From Sophora flavescens (lineage: Eukaryota > Streptophyta > Magnoliopsida > Fabales > Fabaceae): a DNA stretch of 64,000 nt. A model generated the notes under the pieces. That model had not been told where the DNA came from, made no database searches, and saw only the letters and a list, made by a program, of their open reading frames with translations. A program made the position numbers and the translations under genes. Positions 1 to 11,111 of the stretch are shown in pieces. Position 1 is the first letter of the stretch; the number at the start of each line of letters is the position of its first letter. The stretch spans positions 49,439,667 through 49,503,666 of the forward strand of contig CM061067.1 of the NCBI GenBank assembly GCA_030762895.1, in the 5' to 3' direction.

Positions 1-249
1 TGGGATTTAATCCCTAATTTCATTAGGGATGATTTTTGTAAGAATATGGTAGGTCTCCCTAATTTTCGCTTTAAGTGACTTCATGGGTTAGGTCCATGCC
101 CCCCCATGCTCTTGTATTGTTTTGTTTTCTTATTTTTGAATAAATTGGGGTGTGCTGCATATGATGGATAGTGGCTAAGGTGCCAGCCTAGTTGGGATGT
201 TAGCCTCTATTGTGATGCTTTTGCACGCCTCCTTATTTAAAAAAAAAAA
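1..249 (+). mobile_element. 3' tail of an L1-like LINE (partial)
   Basis: The stretch ends in an A-run (239-249) preceded by a tail resembling the 3' untranslated end of plant L1-type LINEs (GGTGCCAGCCTAGTTGGGAT near 179-199, then a run ending in GCACGCCTCC). No coding sequence of the element is in the window because it extends left of base 1. Without the other end no target-site duplication can be tested. The assignment rests on recall of the tail motif plus the poly(A). Confidence 0.4.
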
Positions 250-741
250 GAGACTAATATGTAAACTGAAAAACAAAAAATAATAATATTACTTTTTGAA
301 TCTAATCTGTTTGGTTTCTTTTTACTATTTAGCTTTTTATGCTATGTCCTTACCCTAAAGGATTACTTTTAAGTACAATCAAAGTTGATGGGATGTCCTA
401 GGCTAGATGGTCTGACATTTCTGTAAAGTATACTTGGAAGAGAAGTTTTAATATTTATTTATTTTTAATTTATTAATTAATATAAAATTTGTTTTATTTT
501 ATTTATTTTTTTCGTTAGGTGTGTTATCTCCCACTGACCTTATATATATAACCTTTGTTTATCCATCTCTTTTCACTTTTATTGGTTGTACCAAACCAGA
601 TGGTGCAGGTTTGTTGGTTGGTGTTTGTAAGCATCCAAGTTCCCTCATCCAGTATCAAAGTTATCTCATTGGGCCAGGTATTTCCACTTGGTTATTTTTT
701 ATGTGTTTATGGTTTTTTTTATCTTACTGTTATTATTATCA
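250..741. other. unassigned AT-rich sequence
   Basis: No recognised gene. Bases 519-676 are bounded by an AG after a T-rich stretch and by a GT, so they could be a small exon (open in more than one frame). The translations match no family I recognise and there is no neighbouring exon to join. The segment is the left flank of the Helitron that begins at 742. Confidence 0.3.
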
Positions 742-754
742 CTAGTATTTTTGC

Positions 755-773
755 ACCCGTGCGATACACGGGT
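755..773 (-). other. Helitron 3'-terminal hairpin
   Basis: Perfect stem ACCCGTG/CACGGGT with a five-base loop, followed on the minus strand by nine bases and CTAG. In Helitrons this hairpin acts as the replication terminator recognised by the Rep protein. The family role is known; its function here is inferred from position. Confidence 0.75.
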
Positions 774-2258
774 CACCAATTACTATTATTATTGATAGCA
801 TTGATATCATTAATAACTTGAATTGTGTCTCTATATGTACGAAAATTTTTTTTCCTTTATCCCAAATTAAGTCCACTATGTCAAACATTTTCTTGACTTA
901 TTTCACACATTGCTTTCAATATTTCCTTCTCACCCATAATGGTGGTACTCATTCATCTCCTAGGCTTTTTATTTATAGACAGAAGTGATCAGCAAAAACC
1001 TTGAAACAATTTTATCTATATTTTGAGTGCAAAGAATTGAATATTATTTTTATTTTAAAATGATATTACAATACGTAATGTAACACTATGTGTTAAGTGT
1101 TCCTCTTTGATTATTACTAATGATCAACTAATCCTCTTAAATCACGTGGTGCTGGAACGTGTCACTTTATTAGAAAATCATCAATTCCCCTTATTAATTA
1201 GTATAGATATAGATTTATTATTTAAGATAGAAAAAACAAAGGCAAGGATGCAGAAAAAAATAGATTATAAAATATGAATAGCTCTACCTCTATTTATGTC
1301 AATTTAGAGATTGTCGTGTTTGACTCCCAAAACATTGTACCTTTACCGGTTTGTAAATATTTCAAAACAAAAAAAATATAAATTTTAGAAATAAAAAAAA
1401 TTAAAAAATTTCATTACTTGACATGTGGCTTGCACCATTGTGCTACAATAAAATCACCATTCCCCTTATTAGTATAGATATAGATTTATTATTTAAAATA
1501 GAAATAACAAAGACAATGATATAGAAAAAAATACAAAATATGAATAGCTCTGCCTCTATTTATATCAATACAGATATTAGAAAAATAAAAAAAGTGACTT
1601 AGAAAAACAAATAATTCAAAAATTAATTTTAAAAAAAATTAGAAAAGTATATAAAAACATATTTTAAAAAAATACGAAAATAATAATTAGAAAAAAATAT
1701 TCAAAAAATTTAGAAAAATAAAATTAATTAGAAAAAATTATAAAAATAAACATTTTAAAAAAAATTAGAAAAAAACTAATTCGGGAAAAAAATAATTTTT
1801 TTAAAAAAATTATAAAGAATATATGTTTAAAAAATAAATTAATTAATTAAAATAATCCATCAGTTGACAACTCCTTCTATTGTTACAGGAACGGTAGAAG
1901 AAAAGTTGTTAATTGATAAAGTGATATACATATTGAATACTAAAATATATATAAATATTAAAATATAGTAATTGGTTCGGTTCAAAAATAACCGAATTAA
2001 TGACCATTGGGTTTGGTTCAATTCGGATCCTTGCAAAAAAAGAAAAAAAAAAGAACCAATTTAATTTGTTGGTTCGGATTTTCAAATTCATCGAATTATT
2101 AATTCGAGTCTTACGATCCTAAACTTTTTCGAAGAACGCGGTAGCTTTGCTACCTTTCCTCGCTAAAAATATTTAAAAACAAAAAAAAATTATAAACTTT
2201 TAAAAGTCAATAATAATATCTGAACCAATTAAAATTGGTTTGGTTTGATTCGGTTCGA

Positions 2259-2262
<4 letters not shown>

Positions 2263-2297
<35 letters not shown>
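2263..2297. repeat. (AT)n microsatellite
   Basis: Uninterrupted AT dinucleotide run inside the non-autonomous Helitron, directly after a TTCGGTT-rich patch that ends in the palindrome CGGTTCGAACCG. Confidence 0.95.
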
Positions 2298-2303
<6 letters not shown>

Positions 2304-2721
2304 TAATTATATATACATTAAAATATAAATATATAAAAATTAAAACATCAAGAACATGACAACTCTTCTTTTACCATTTGCCAATTTATGATTGATTGAC
2401 AGTATAAAAAAACTTGACACTCTCAGTGTATACAAATAAATTCAAAAAAAAAATGTATTAGCAAACAAATATTATTAGGAAAAAAATTATGGAAAACATA
2501 AAAAAATTAAAAAAAACTTTTAAAAAATTTAAAAATAACAAAATTTTAAAAATAGTTACAAATAAAAAAATAAACATAAAAAAAGTAAAAAAAATATTTT
2601 TTTTAAAAAGTAATAAAAAATTTAAAAAATAATTTTTTTAAAAAACAAAAAACAAAAAATCCTAATGTTGACATGTGTATGTACAGTAAAGTTCTCTATC
2701 CAACTTTTATATTAGTATAGA

Positions 2722-3372
2722 TTTGAATATTTGGGAGTAGTTTTTGGTTTCTTATATGCCGTCTGCGTTTCATTTGATGCTAATTTCTACCATATAAGAA
2801 AATATTAGTTGTATACAGTTATTCCAGATTTTTGTTCCTATTCTTCATTCAAAGGCATATTTTCGATGTTTAATAACAATAAATTAATAAATTAATGGCC
2901 TAATGTCATTTAGGGTATTCCTCACAGTCACATTGAGTGTATAAATTACATTATTTAGGGTGCTAGGGTATTCCTCACATGCCATTATTTAATTGGTGTT
3001 TCACATTGTAGTTTTAAAGATTAAAGTCTTTCATATATATTGCTTATTACAGTAGTATCATAGTTGTTAACATTTAATGATTCTTTTTTTTTTTTTTTTG
3101 ATGACTTAAAGAGGCTAAAGCCCAACAAAAAATGACAAACTACCTAAAGCCTATCTGAAAACAAACATAGGAGGCATCAAATAAAACATGAAAATAAGCA
3201 CAAGAGGGAATGCCCTCAAATAAACTAAAGGATTGGTTACTTAGCTTTATAAAGAGATGATTTTATTTGTAATTTTATTACAATTTTCGCATTATTAAGT
3301 TTTCATAAACATCTTTAATTTAATTTTTTTCGTCTTTTTTTTGTTTTGATGTTATTGTAGTTTAGTATAAAA
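2722..3372. other. noncoding stretch with a poly(T)-headed retroposon remnant
   Basis: No gene seen. A 16-base T-run (3084-3099) is followed by GATGACTTAAAGAGGCTAAA and an A-rich tail to about 3230. In the minus direction this reads as a short retroposon (SINE or truncated LINE) ending in poly(A), but no clear target duplication was found. The rest (2722-3083, 3231-3372) is AT-rich and may be 5' leader of the Helitron that follows. A short repeat (TAGGGTATTCCTCACA) occurs twice, near 2912 and 2965. Confidence 0.35.
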
Positions 3373-6300
3373 ATGAGTGGTTTTGATTGTGTTCGACCGG
3401 ATGGTTTTCCTGTTTCCAATGGTGAAAAGGCTAGACAAAAGAGGATGTCTATGTTAAGGGACAAGAAGAGGGGGTGCAATAAGGAAAATGAAGGTTTGTA
3501 GTTTATATGATTTTGAATTATTATATTTTTGCTGACATGAAATGTTTTTTTTTTCTGAATAGTAACAATTTCATTGTTTAAGCTTGAAGTATAAATAACA
3601 TGCAATCTCATTTAAGTTTTCCTCCGTATATATTACTCTCCGATGAAAACATGCAATCTGATGCAAATAGTATATATTCGGGTATCTTTTTATTTTGTTA
3701 TTTGTTATTATTCCAATATTTTAATTTAAGTTTGAATGATTTGAGTTTTTCCTTAAATATTTAATTTTTTGGCCCAAATATATTCGAAGGTGTAGATGAA
3801 GTTCCTGCTGATGAGGATGATGCAAATTTGTTGTTTGAAAAGGCAGAAAATGAAGGTATATTAAAATTAGGAATTATCTAAGTCGAAATCATTTATTTTT
3901 AAAATGTTGACTATATATATGATATATAAGTAATAATCTTTTATTATAATTTCTCAATTTTAGATTATGTTGATTTTGGAGCCATGAGTTGTATTTGTCA
4001 ACATTGTGGAGCAAACGTTTGGTTTGAGGAATGTGCCGATAAAAGTAAGAAAAACTTTGGTGTGGAATTATCTATATGTTGTACGAAGGGAAGAGTCATT
4101 TTGGAATATTTAGAGAAGATCCCCGATTTGCTTTGGAATCTGATTCATAGGCAAGACCCAAGGAGTGCTCATTTCCTCGAAAATATACGTTCTTATAATA
4201 GCATGTTTGCTTTTACATCAATGGGAGGTAAAGTTCAAACTAAAGTTAATTCAAGTCATGGTCCTCCTCAGTTTATTACTGGTGGTCAAAATTATCATCG
4301 AATAGGGAGTTTGTTGCCTCTTGAAGGGGAGAAGCCAAAGTTTGCACAATTGTATATATATGATACTCAGAATGAGGTGTCAAATCGGATATCTCATTTC
4401 AGGTATTTATAATTTTTTTGTGCTTAGTTATGAACTATATATAACATTTAATTTTACACTTAGTTTTCATGTTATTATATGTTATTGTTAAATGTCATAT
4501 TTGATGGTTTTCTATTTTAAATGTGTTGTATATGATATTTTTTGTGACTCTGTTATAAATAGTTGTAGTTTTTAACCTCTTTATTGTTTAAATTAAACTT
4601 GTCACCTTATGTTTATTACAATGTGTGTATAACATCATTAAATTACCAATAATTTGATGCTTTGTTTTCATGGTACATGAGTGATAAAGACAAAAAACAA
4701 AATTAGACCCAACTTTGGTGAAAGAATTGTTGGAAATGGTTGACACTTTTAATACTCGTGCAAAAAGTTTTAGACGTGTTAGAGATATTTTCAGCAGGAC
4801 AATGATTTAACTGTATCACTGAGATTGATCCGTAGTCGGGTAGTTGAGCGCGAACGTATAATTTACCAACTGTAGGTGAAGTTGTTGCTCTTATTGTTGG
4901 AGATTTTGATAATTGTGATTGTGGTCAAGATGTGATTGTCCATTCTAGAAAAGGGTATTTGCAAAGGATTCCTGAGATCCATGCTTGGTTCATGCCTTTG
5001 CAATATCCATTGTTATTTTCGTATAGGGAAGATGGTTTTCAAGAAGATTTGCCTATTGTGCCTACTAAAAACTCTATTGCAGAAATACAAAGAGGTCATG
5101 TATCATTGAGAGAGTTCTTGGCATTTAGGTTAATGGATAGAGACTTTGAAGAAACTACTATATTGAAGAGTAAAAGATTGTTCCAGTAATTTGTTGTTGA
5201 TTGTTATTCAATGCTTGAAGCCCAAAGACTTTCATTTATAAAAAAAAACATCAAAATGTTATTAGAGGTGACCTTTTGAAAGGTGTTGAGGTAGCTATGG
5301 ATCAAGGTGATGTAGAAGCAGCAACTATTGGCAAAAGATTTATTCTTCCATCTTCATTCACGGGTGGTCCTAGATACATGTTCAATAATTGTTAGGATGC
5401 TATGGCAATTTCTAGAAGATTTGGTTATCTAGATTTGTTTTTAACCTTTACATGTAATCCAAAGTGGGATGAGATTCGTCATTTGGTATCTTCCATTGGA
5501 CTTACCGCTTCCGATCGTCCCGACATTTTGTGTTGAGTATTTCATATGAAATTAAATCAAACGATGACTGATTTGAAGAAGGGTTCATTTTTTGGTAAGG
5601 TTATAGCAGGTATTATTATAAAGCTTGTATTTATTTTATATGATTTTATATGATATATTACATTATATTCTTTATATTTTATGATTTAGCTGATTGTTTT
5701 TCTTTAATTATTTAGGTATGTATACAATTGAATTCTCAAAAAGTGGCTTGCCACATGCACATATATTGTTGTGGCTAGAAGAGAAGGATAATCTGCAATC
5801 GATTGATTTTATTGATTCAGTCATTTCCGCTGAGTTACCGGACAAGACCAGGTTCCCTAATTTATACAACACTGTTACCAATTTTATGCTTCATGGACCT
5901 TGTGGTAGTGTAAATCGTTGTTCTCCTTGCATGAAGGGTGGTAAATGTTCGAAATTTTTTCCGAAGAAAATTGTGATCATACTACATTTGATGATGATGG
6001 ATATCCTATTTATAGGAGAAGAGATAATGGTGTTACCATTGTTAAGGGTGGTGTACATTTGGACAATAATTATGTTGTACCTTACAATCCTAAATTGTTG
6101 ATGCTGTATCGAGCCCATATTAATATTGAATTCTGCAATAAGTCTGATTGCATCAAGTATTTATTTAAATATGTTAATAAGGAGCCAGACCGTGTTACAG
6201 TTGTTGTCACTGATGGTCAAAATCAATTAAATGAAATGCTTGTTGTTGATGAGATACAGCATTATTATGATTATCGCTATTTATCACCATGTGAATCTTC

Positions 6301-6668
6301 TTGGAGACTTTTTGCATTTGATATTCATGAAAGATGGCCTCCTGTACAACGTTTGACTTTCCATCTTCCTAAAGAGCAGTTTGTATTATTTAATGATATT
6401 GAAAAAGTTGATGATGTTGTTGAGAAGAATAAAAACAAGGTCACAATGTTTCAGGCATGGATGAATGCAAATCGTAAATATGTTGAGGGTAGACATCTAA
6501 CTTATGCAGAGTTTCCATCAAGGTTTGTGTTACTTCAACAACAAAGGGAATGGAAACCTAGGAAAAAAGGTCAAATGATTGGTCGTTTGAATTTTGTGCC
6601 ACCTGATATTGGGGAAGCATATTACATGAGGTTATTGCTTAATATTCAAAGGGGTTGTAAAAAGTTAT
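3373..6668 (+). pseudogene. Helitron RepHel, N-terminal and Rep (HUH) part
   Basis: A start at 3373 opens a short basic exon ending at a GT (3494). Two more exons join in phase (3790-3855 and 3964-4402); the third holds a zinc-finger-like CxxC region (CICQHCGANVW). After an intron at about 4403-4680 the reading continues through several frames: stops near 5187, 5392 and 5535, and a second intron-like gap at about 5612-5715. Rep hallmarks are visible: the HUH motif GLPHAHILLWL (about 5747-5780) and the two-tyrosine motif YLFKYVNK (about 6160-6182). HUH enzymes nick single-stranded DNA through these tyrosines after the two histidines bind a metal. Intron boundaries are inferred from phase and GT/AG. 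Confidence 0.75.
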
Positions 6669-8422
6669 GAATGTTTGAGAACTGTTAATAACAATACTTA
6701 TCGGTCTTTTCAAGAACCATGTGCAGCTATGGGTTTGTTATCTGATGATAAAGAATATATTGATGGACTTCATGAGGTTGCAATATTGGCTTCTGGGGCA
6801 TACTTGAGGAGGCGTTTTATCACTTTATTGCTGTCAAATAGTATGAGTAACCCTCGCCACGTATGGGATGAGACTTGGGAAGTTTTAGTAGATGGGTTAT
6901 TATATTCAAGACGTAAACAATTGCATTATCCATGTATAATATTTTTGTAGAAATTAGAATAGTATAGATTTTGTCAAATTTTGTGTTTTATACTTGATTG
7001 ATTTATGATTTAATTATCTTAGTTATTAGTTATATTAAATAGTTTTGTTTATTATTTTACCAAGAATTTATATGACTATACATAATTTGATGGATCCCTA
7101 TATTTTCAATCAATATTCCTTATATATAAAATATAGGTAATAGCTACTTTTATTTTTTATATTTATGATTGTAAATTTATTTCAATGTGCAGATTTATGT
7201 TTGAGTGATGATCAGTTGAAGGTTATTTGTTTGGTTGAGATGGAGAAATTATTGCATTTGAATGGGAAGTCATTGAAGGATTTTGATACCATGTCATTTC
7301 CTCATACTGAAGACTTATCTTATTTGAATAATATTTTTGTCCTTAGAGAACTTTTATATGACACACATGAAATGGCTGTTAAACATCTTTAATGCTTGGG
7401 ACAACTCAATGTTGGACAAAGATTTGTATATGATGAAATTTTCGGTGATGTCTTAGCAAAAAATGGTGGTTTATTTTTTGTGGATGGTTATGGTGGCACC
7501 GGGAAGACTTTTTTATGGAAGACTTTGTCTTATAGATTTCGTGCTGAGAGTAAGATTGTTTTAAATGTTGCTTCGAGTAGAATTGCTTCACTTTTGCTTA
7601 CTGGAGGTCGAACTGCACATTCACAGTTTGCTATTCCTTTGATATTAAATGAAGAATCAATTTGTAATATTAGACAAAATAGTTTTAGAGCAGATTTACT
7701 TCGTGAGACTACTTTGATAATATGGGATGAGGCTCCTATGGTTAGTAGATGGGCATTTGAGGCATTGGATAGGACATTAAAAGATATTATGGGAATTGTT
7801 TTGGTGGAATATTCTCATAAACCATTTGGTGGGAAGGCTGTTGTCCTTGGCGGTGATTTTTGACAGATATTACCTGTTGTTCCAAAGGGAAGTAGGGCAG
7901 ATATTGTCATGGCCACCATTAACTCATCTATGATATGGAAGCATTGTAAGGTGTTGATGCTTACAGAAAATATGAGAATTCAGATGGATTCAAGTGTTCA
8001 TGATAATCAATCCAATAAGGAATTTGCATAGTGGATTCTTGATACTGGTGATGGGAAGTTGGGTGTGGACAATAATTGTGATTTTGATATTTATCCCCCT
8101 GAATAATTGTTAATATTGGATGCAAATACCAAAATTGCAGTTTATGGAACAGGTAAACAATTATGTGTTATCGTTGTTTCCTGGTGATGGAAAAGAATAT
8201 CTTAGATCTGATTCTATTACTAAGATGGAGGAAACAAATGGTATTAATTCTGAGTGGTTGACTCCTGAATTTCTTAATCAAATTAAGTGCTCCGGACTTC
8301 CTAATCATAAGCTAATATTGAAGGTTGGTGTTCCTGTTATGTTGTTGAGAAATATTGATCAATCTGTTGGGTTATACAACGGAACGAGGTTGGTTGTTAC
8401 TGAGTTGGGTGTGAATGTCATT
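6669..8422 (+). pseudogene. Helitron RepHel, PIF1-type helicase part (N-terminal block)
   Basis: A linker exon (6675-6931) ends at a GT; after an intron to about 7190 the reading resumes and the helicase core begins at about 7399. Walker A GYGGTGKTF lies near 7486-7512 and Walker B IIWDEAPM near 7717-7740. The later GDF-QILPVV motif is cut by an in-frame TGA at 7861-7863, where families have an arginine, so a C-to-T change is likely. Further stops (8029-8031, 8104-8106) and a frame change lead into VPVMLLRNID (about 8320-8358) and the YNGTRLVV motif. PIF1 enzymes are 5'-to-3' DNA helicases, fused in Helitrons to Rep. The block stops at 8422, where the LTR enters. Confidence 0.82.
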
Positions 8423-8596
8423 TGTAACACCCTAAACTGGGGCGTCACTTTGTCACCCATTACAGAAAATAAAATATTTAAATTGCTGGTTGCTTTCGGT
8501 AAATGACATTTTCTTAATAAGTGAGTATTCTCAAAATGGTGATATTTTTTTTTAAAACAAGGGTAAGTGATGAACATTCAGAACATGAAATGTAAA

Positions 8597-8600
<4 letters not shown>

Positions 8601-8660
<60 letters not shown>
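8601..8660. repeat. (AT)30 microsatellite
   Basis: About 60 bases of uninterrupted AT inside the minus-strand LTR, between its 3' end and the LTR-internal ORF. Confidence 0.97.
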
Positions 8661-8667
<7 letters not shown>

Positions 8668-8883
8668 TCCAGTGGGATTCGAGTTTAGTACGAAAACTAG
8701 GGCCGAGATCGGGATGGCCATTTATAACAGATTCTGAGAACATCATTGTTAACAATGTAAACTAAGTAAAGCAAAATAAGGGGAGGGTTCGGAACCATAC
8801 ATCAAAAGGGTGGCTCTAAGAAGCCAAAAACAGTTGGACCGAGACAGACTACCACAAAATATAAACCCCTAAGCTGGCCACTA

Positions 8884-9402
8884 CTAACGACTAAAGGAAG
8901 ACTCGCCACGAACACTCCCACAAGAAGAGACCCCAGGTGATGGGTCCACGACGTCTCTGCCCTCATCAGGAGAGCCGGAATCATAAAAATCCAGATCGTC
9001 ATCAAGCACGTACTCCGGCACCTCATTAAGATCATTGTCGTGATCCAAGACAGGGTACACGGGCTCATCCTCCAGGTAGTCCTCGGGGTCCCCCTCCGGG
9101 TCCTCCTCAATTGCTGAAACCGGCTCGACTCCAGGTAACGGTACCCCTAGAGGTGGGTGCTCATGTAGTTGTCCATTCATCTGTAGCACGTGTAAGTAGT
9201 ACCTAGGTGGTGGGAGAGCAATCCTCCTCATCTCAACTATCTGAACTCTGCGACATGGTTCACCCTCAACATTCTTCTCCTGCGTGGTTATCGGTCCATG
9301 ATAAGCAGCCGATGTAGATCCGGGGTGAATCTGCCACGCCCCCACATCATCGAAGATCTCGGTCTTCGATTCCGACGATACCAATGGGATGTTCGGATCC
9401 AT
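8884..9402 (-). CDS. LTR-internal acidic ORF, 172 aa, unknown function
   Basis: An intact 172-codon frame starting MDPNIPLVSSE. It lies inside the LTR, ending 461 bases before the LTR 3' end. Visible pattern: AWQIHPG near residue 23, a middle part with RRIALPPPRYYLHVLQ, then an acidic run (EEDPEGDPEDYLEDEP; VPEYVLDDDLDFYD) and a serine/glycine-rich end. No signal peptide, membrane segment or catalytic motif is evident. A related broken copy sits at the same place in another LTR (62770-63262), with the same order MDP-IPL / AW-IHPG / LPP / GDPE-like / VPEY-DDD / SPDEG. That recurrence is the main argument for a real protein. I do not recognise the family. Confidence 0.5.
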   Translation of the reverse strand: MDPNIPLVSSESKTEIFDDVGAWQIHPGSTSAAYHGPITTQEKNVEGEPCRRVQIVEMRRIALPPPRYYLHVLQMNGQLHEHPPLGVPLPGVEPVSAIEEDPEGDPEDYLEDEPVYPVLDHDNDLNEVPEYVLDDDLDFYDSGSPDEGRDVVDPSPGVSSCGSVRGESSFSR

Positions 9403-9870
9403 CTAAACTCATAGATATACAGCAATGTCGGAAAGCAAAGAGAAATAACAAGAAGATATGCAAGAGTGAGATACCAATATATGGATAGATTACAATAACC
9501 ATATGTAGGATACATGCATCACACCAACATATTAACATTTACCAAATATTAATAGATTAAACAACAAGTATCTTATCAAAGGTTGTCATACCCGTACAAT
9601 CAGTTTTTATAAAGATTATGCATGACACTTCAATATTCCGGCTCTATAAACTTAATCTCATGAGATCCCTTCATCTTTCTAAGAGTTGATCAAACTCAAG
9701 CCCCTACTTGGGCATCACCGTCATGACTAAAGTCCCTATTTGGACATCACCGTCGTTGTGAACACCCATTTTTGTCAGTCTTCATTTTATTTTATTCTAA
9801 TTTTATGTTATTATATTTCAGGGAGACTAAAAAATAATAGTGAAGAAAGAAAGAAGAAAAAGAAATTAAT

Positions 9871-10530
9871 GTTGGACGAGGAGGTTCCGTCCACTGCAAT
9901 GATCTAATTTTCTGTTGAACGAGGAGGTTCCGTCCACTGCAATTATTTATTTTTCTATTGGACAAGGAGGTTCCGTCCATTGCATATTTAATTTTCTGTT
10001 GGACGTGGAGGTTCCGTCCATTGCTTATTTAATTTTCTGTTGGACGAGGCGGTTCCGTCCGCTGCAATTATCTAATTTTCTGTTGGACGAGGAGGTTCCG
10101 TCCATTGCATATTTAATTTTCGGTTGGACGGGGAGGTTCCATCCACTGCATATTTAATTTTCTGTTGGACGAGGAGGTTCCGTCCATTGCATATCTAATT
10201 TTCTGTTGGACGAGGAGGTCGCGTCCATTGCATATCTAATTTTATGTTGGACGAGGAGGTCCCATCCATTGCATACCTAATTTTTTGTTGGACGGGGAGG
10301 TCCCGTCCATTGCATATCTAATTTTCTGTTGGACGAGGAGGTCCCGTCTATTGCATATCTAATTTTCTGTTGGACGTGGAGGTTCCGTCCATTGCTTATT
10401 TAATTTTTTGTTGGACGAGGCGGTTCCGTCCACTGCAATTATCTAATTTTCTGTTGGACGAGGAGGTTCCGTCCATTGCATACTCAATTTTCTGTTGGAC
10501 GGGGAGGTTCCGTCCACTGCAATTTTATTT
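9871..10530 (+). repeat. 42-44 bp LTR minisatellite, about 15 units
   Basis: Units share the core GTTGGACGAGGAGGTTCCGT, then CCATTGCATATTTAATTTTCT or a close variant. The core holds a short inverted repeat (GGAC...GTCC) around the purine run. The same array occurs in the 3' LTR (about 20755-21345), so it is part of the element. Units vary by single bases; no coding role is seen. Confidence 0.93.
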
Positions 10531-11103
10531 TCAGACTGGAGACTAAAAATAAAAGAAAGAAGAGAAAGAAAATAATGAATAAAGGAGGAAGAAAAGAAGG
10601 AGAAAAGAACAATCAGTAAAAAGAGAAGAAAGGAGTTTGAGTTACTTCTCCTAACCCTATAAAACCCCATTTTACATATCAGACAAGACCTCTCTTCCTC
10701 CTCCCATTCTCCAACCGCCCATACACCTCCTCTACCCATTGGTCCTTCTTCTTCCTCATCTCCTCCCTCATTTTAACCTAGCAGCCCCACTCCTAACCCT
10801 AAAAAACCCATTTTACATATCATACAAAACCTCTCTTCCTCCTCCCACACTTCCAACCGCCCCTACACCTCCTCCACCCATTGGTCCTTCTTCTCCCTCA
10901 TCTCCTCCACTATCTTAACCGCACCACACTTCCTTCTTTTTCCAAACACGCAACCTTCACATCAAATCGCCTCCTTTCCTCTGCTCGCACCACCTCCATC
11001 TGGACACACGCGATCTCTGCTCAGAACCGCCCAAGTTCCGGATTTCGTGGGACCAACCTTGAAGCCGCTGGGTAAGGAGAGGCATGAAGCCCTCTCCTCC
11101 ATC

Positions 11104-11111
11104 TATAAAAG
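11104..11111 (+). promoter_or_regulatory. TATA box of the Ogre-like 5' LTR
   Basis: TATAAAAG in a locally GC-richer stretch between the pyrimidine-rich blocks and the purine-rich leader (GGGAGAAGGGAAGAAC). Transcription would start about 25-35 bases downstream, giving R-U5 of about 1.26 kb up to 12404. Position and motif only. Confidence 0.6.

Larger units (their letters stand above)
742..2721 (-). mobile_element. non-autonomous Helitron, both ends present
   Basis: Read on the minus strand the element starts with TCTATACTAATATAAAAG at 2721 and ends with CTAG at 745-742. The flanking bases are A before the TC (plus T2722) and T after CTAG (plus A741), the A|T target typical of Helitrons. A perfect 7-bp hairpin (ACCCGTG/CACGGGT, 755-773) lies 9 bases before the CTAG, the usual position of the 3' terminator. 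The 1,980-bp body is AT-rich and noncoding: many poly(A)-like tracts, a TTCGGTT-rich patch at about 1970-2260 and a (TA)n tract. It carries no transposase and would need the RepHel protein of an autonomous Helitron. Smaller internal 5'-end-like motifs exist near 1212 and 1490, so the true 5' end could be one of those. Confidence 0.72.

Noticed and set aside
521..821. Two overlapping short frames near the left end
   Set aside because: No recognisable domain, frames overlap, and the sequence lacks a second exon; kept only as unassigned.
9871..10530. CRISPR-like array appearance
   Set aside because: Units are contiguous without unique spacers and the context is a plant LTR retrotransposon; it is a minisatellite.
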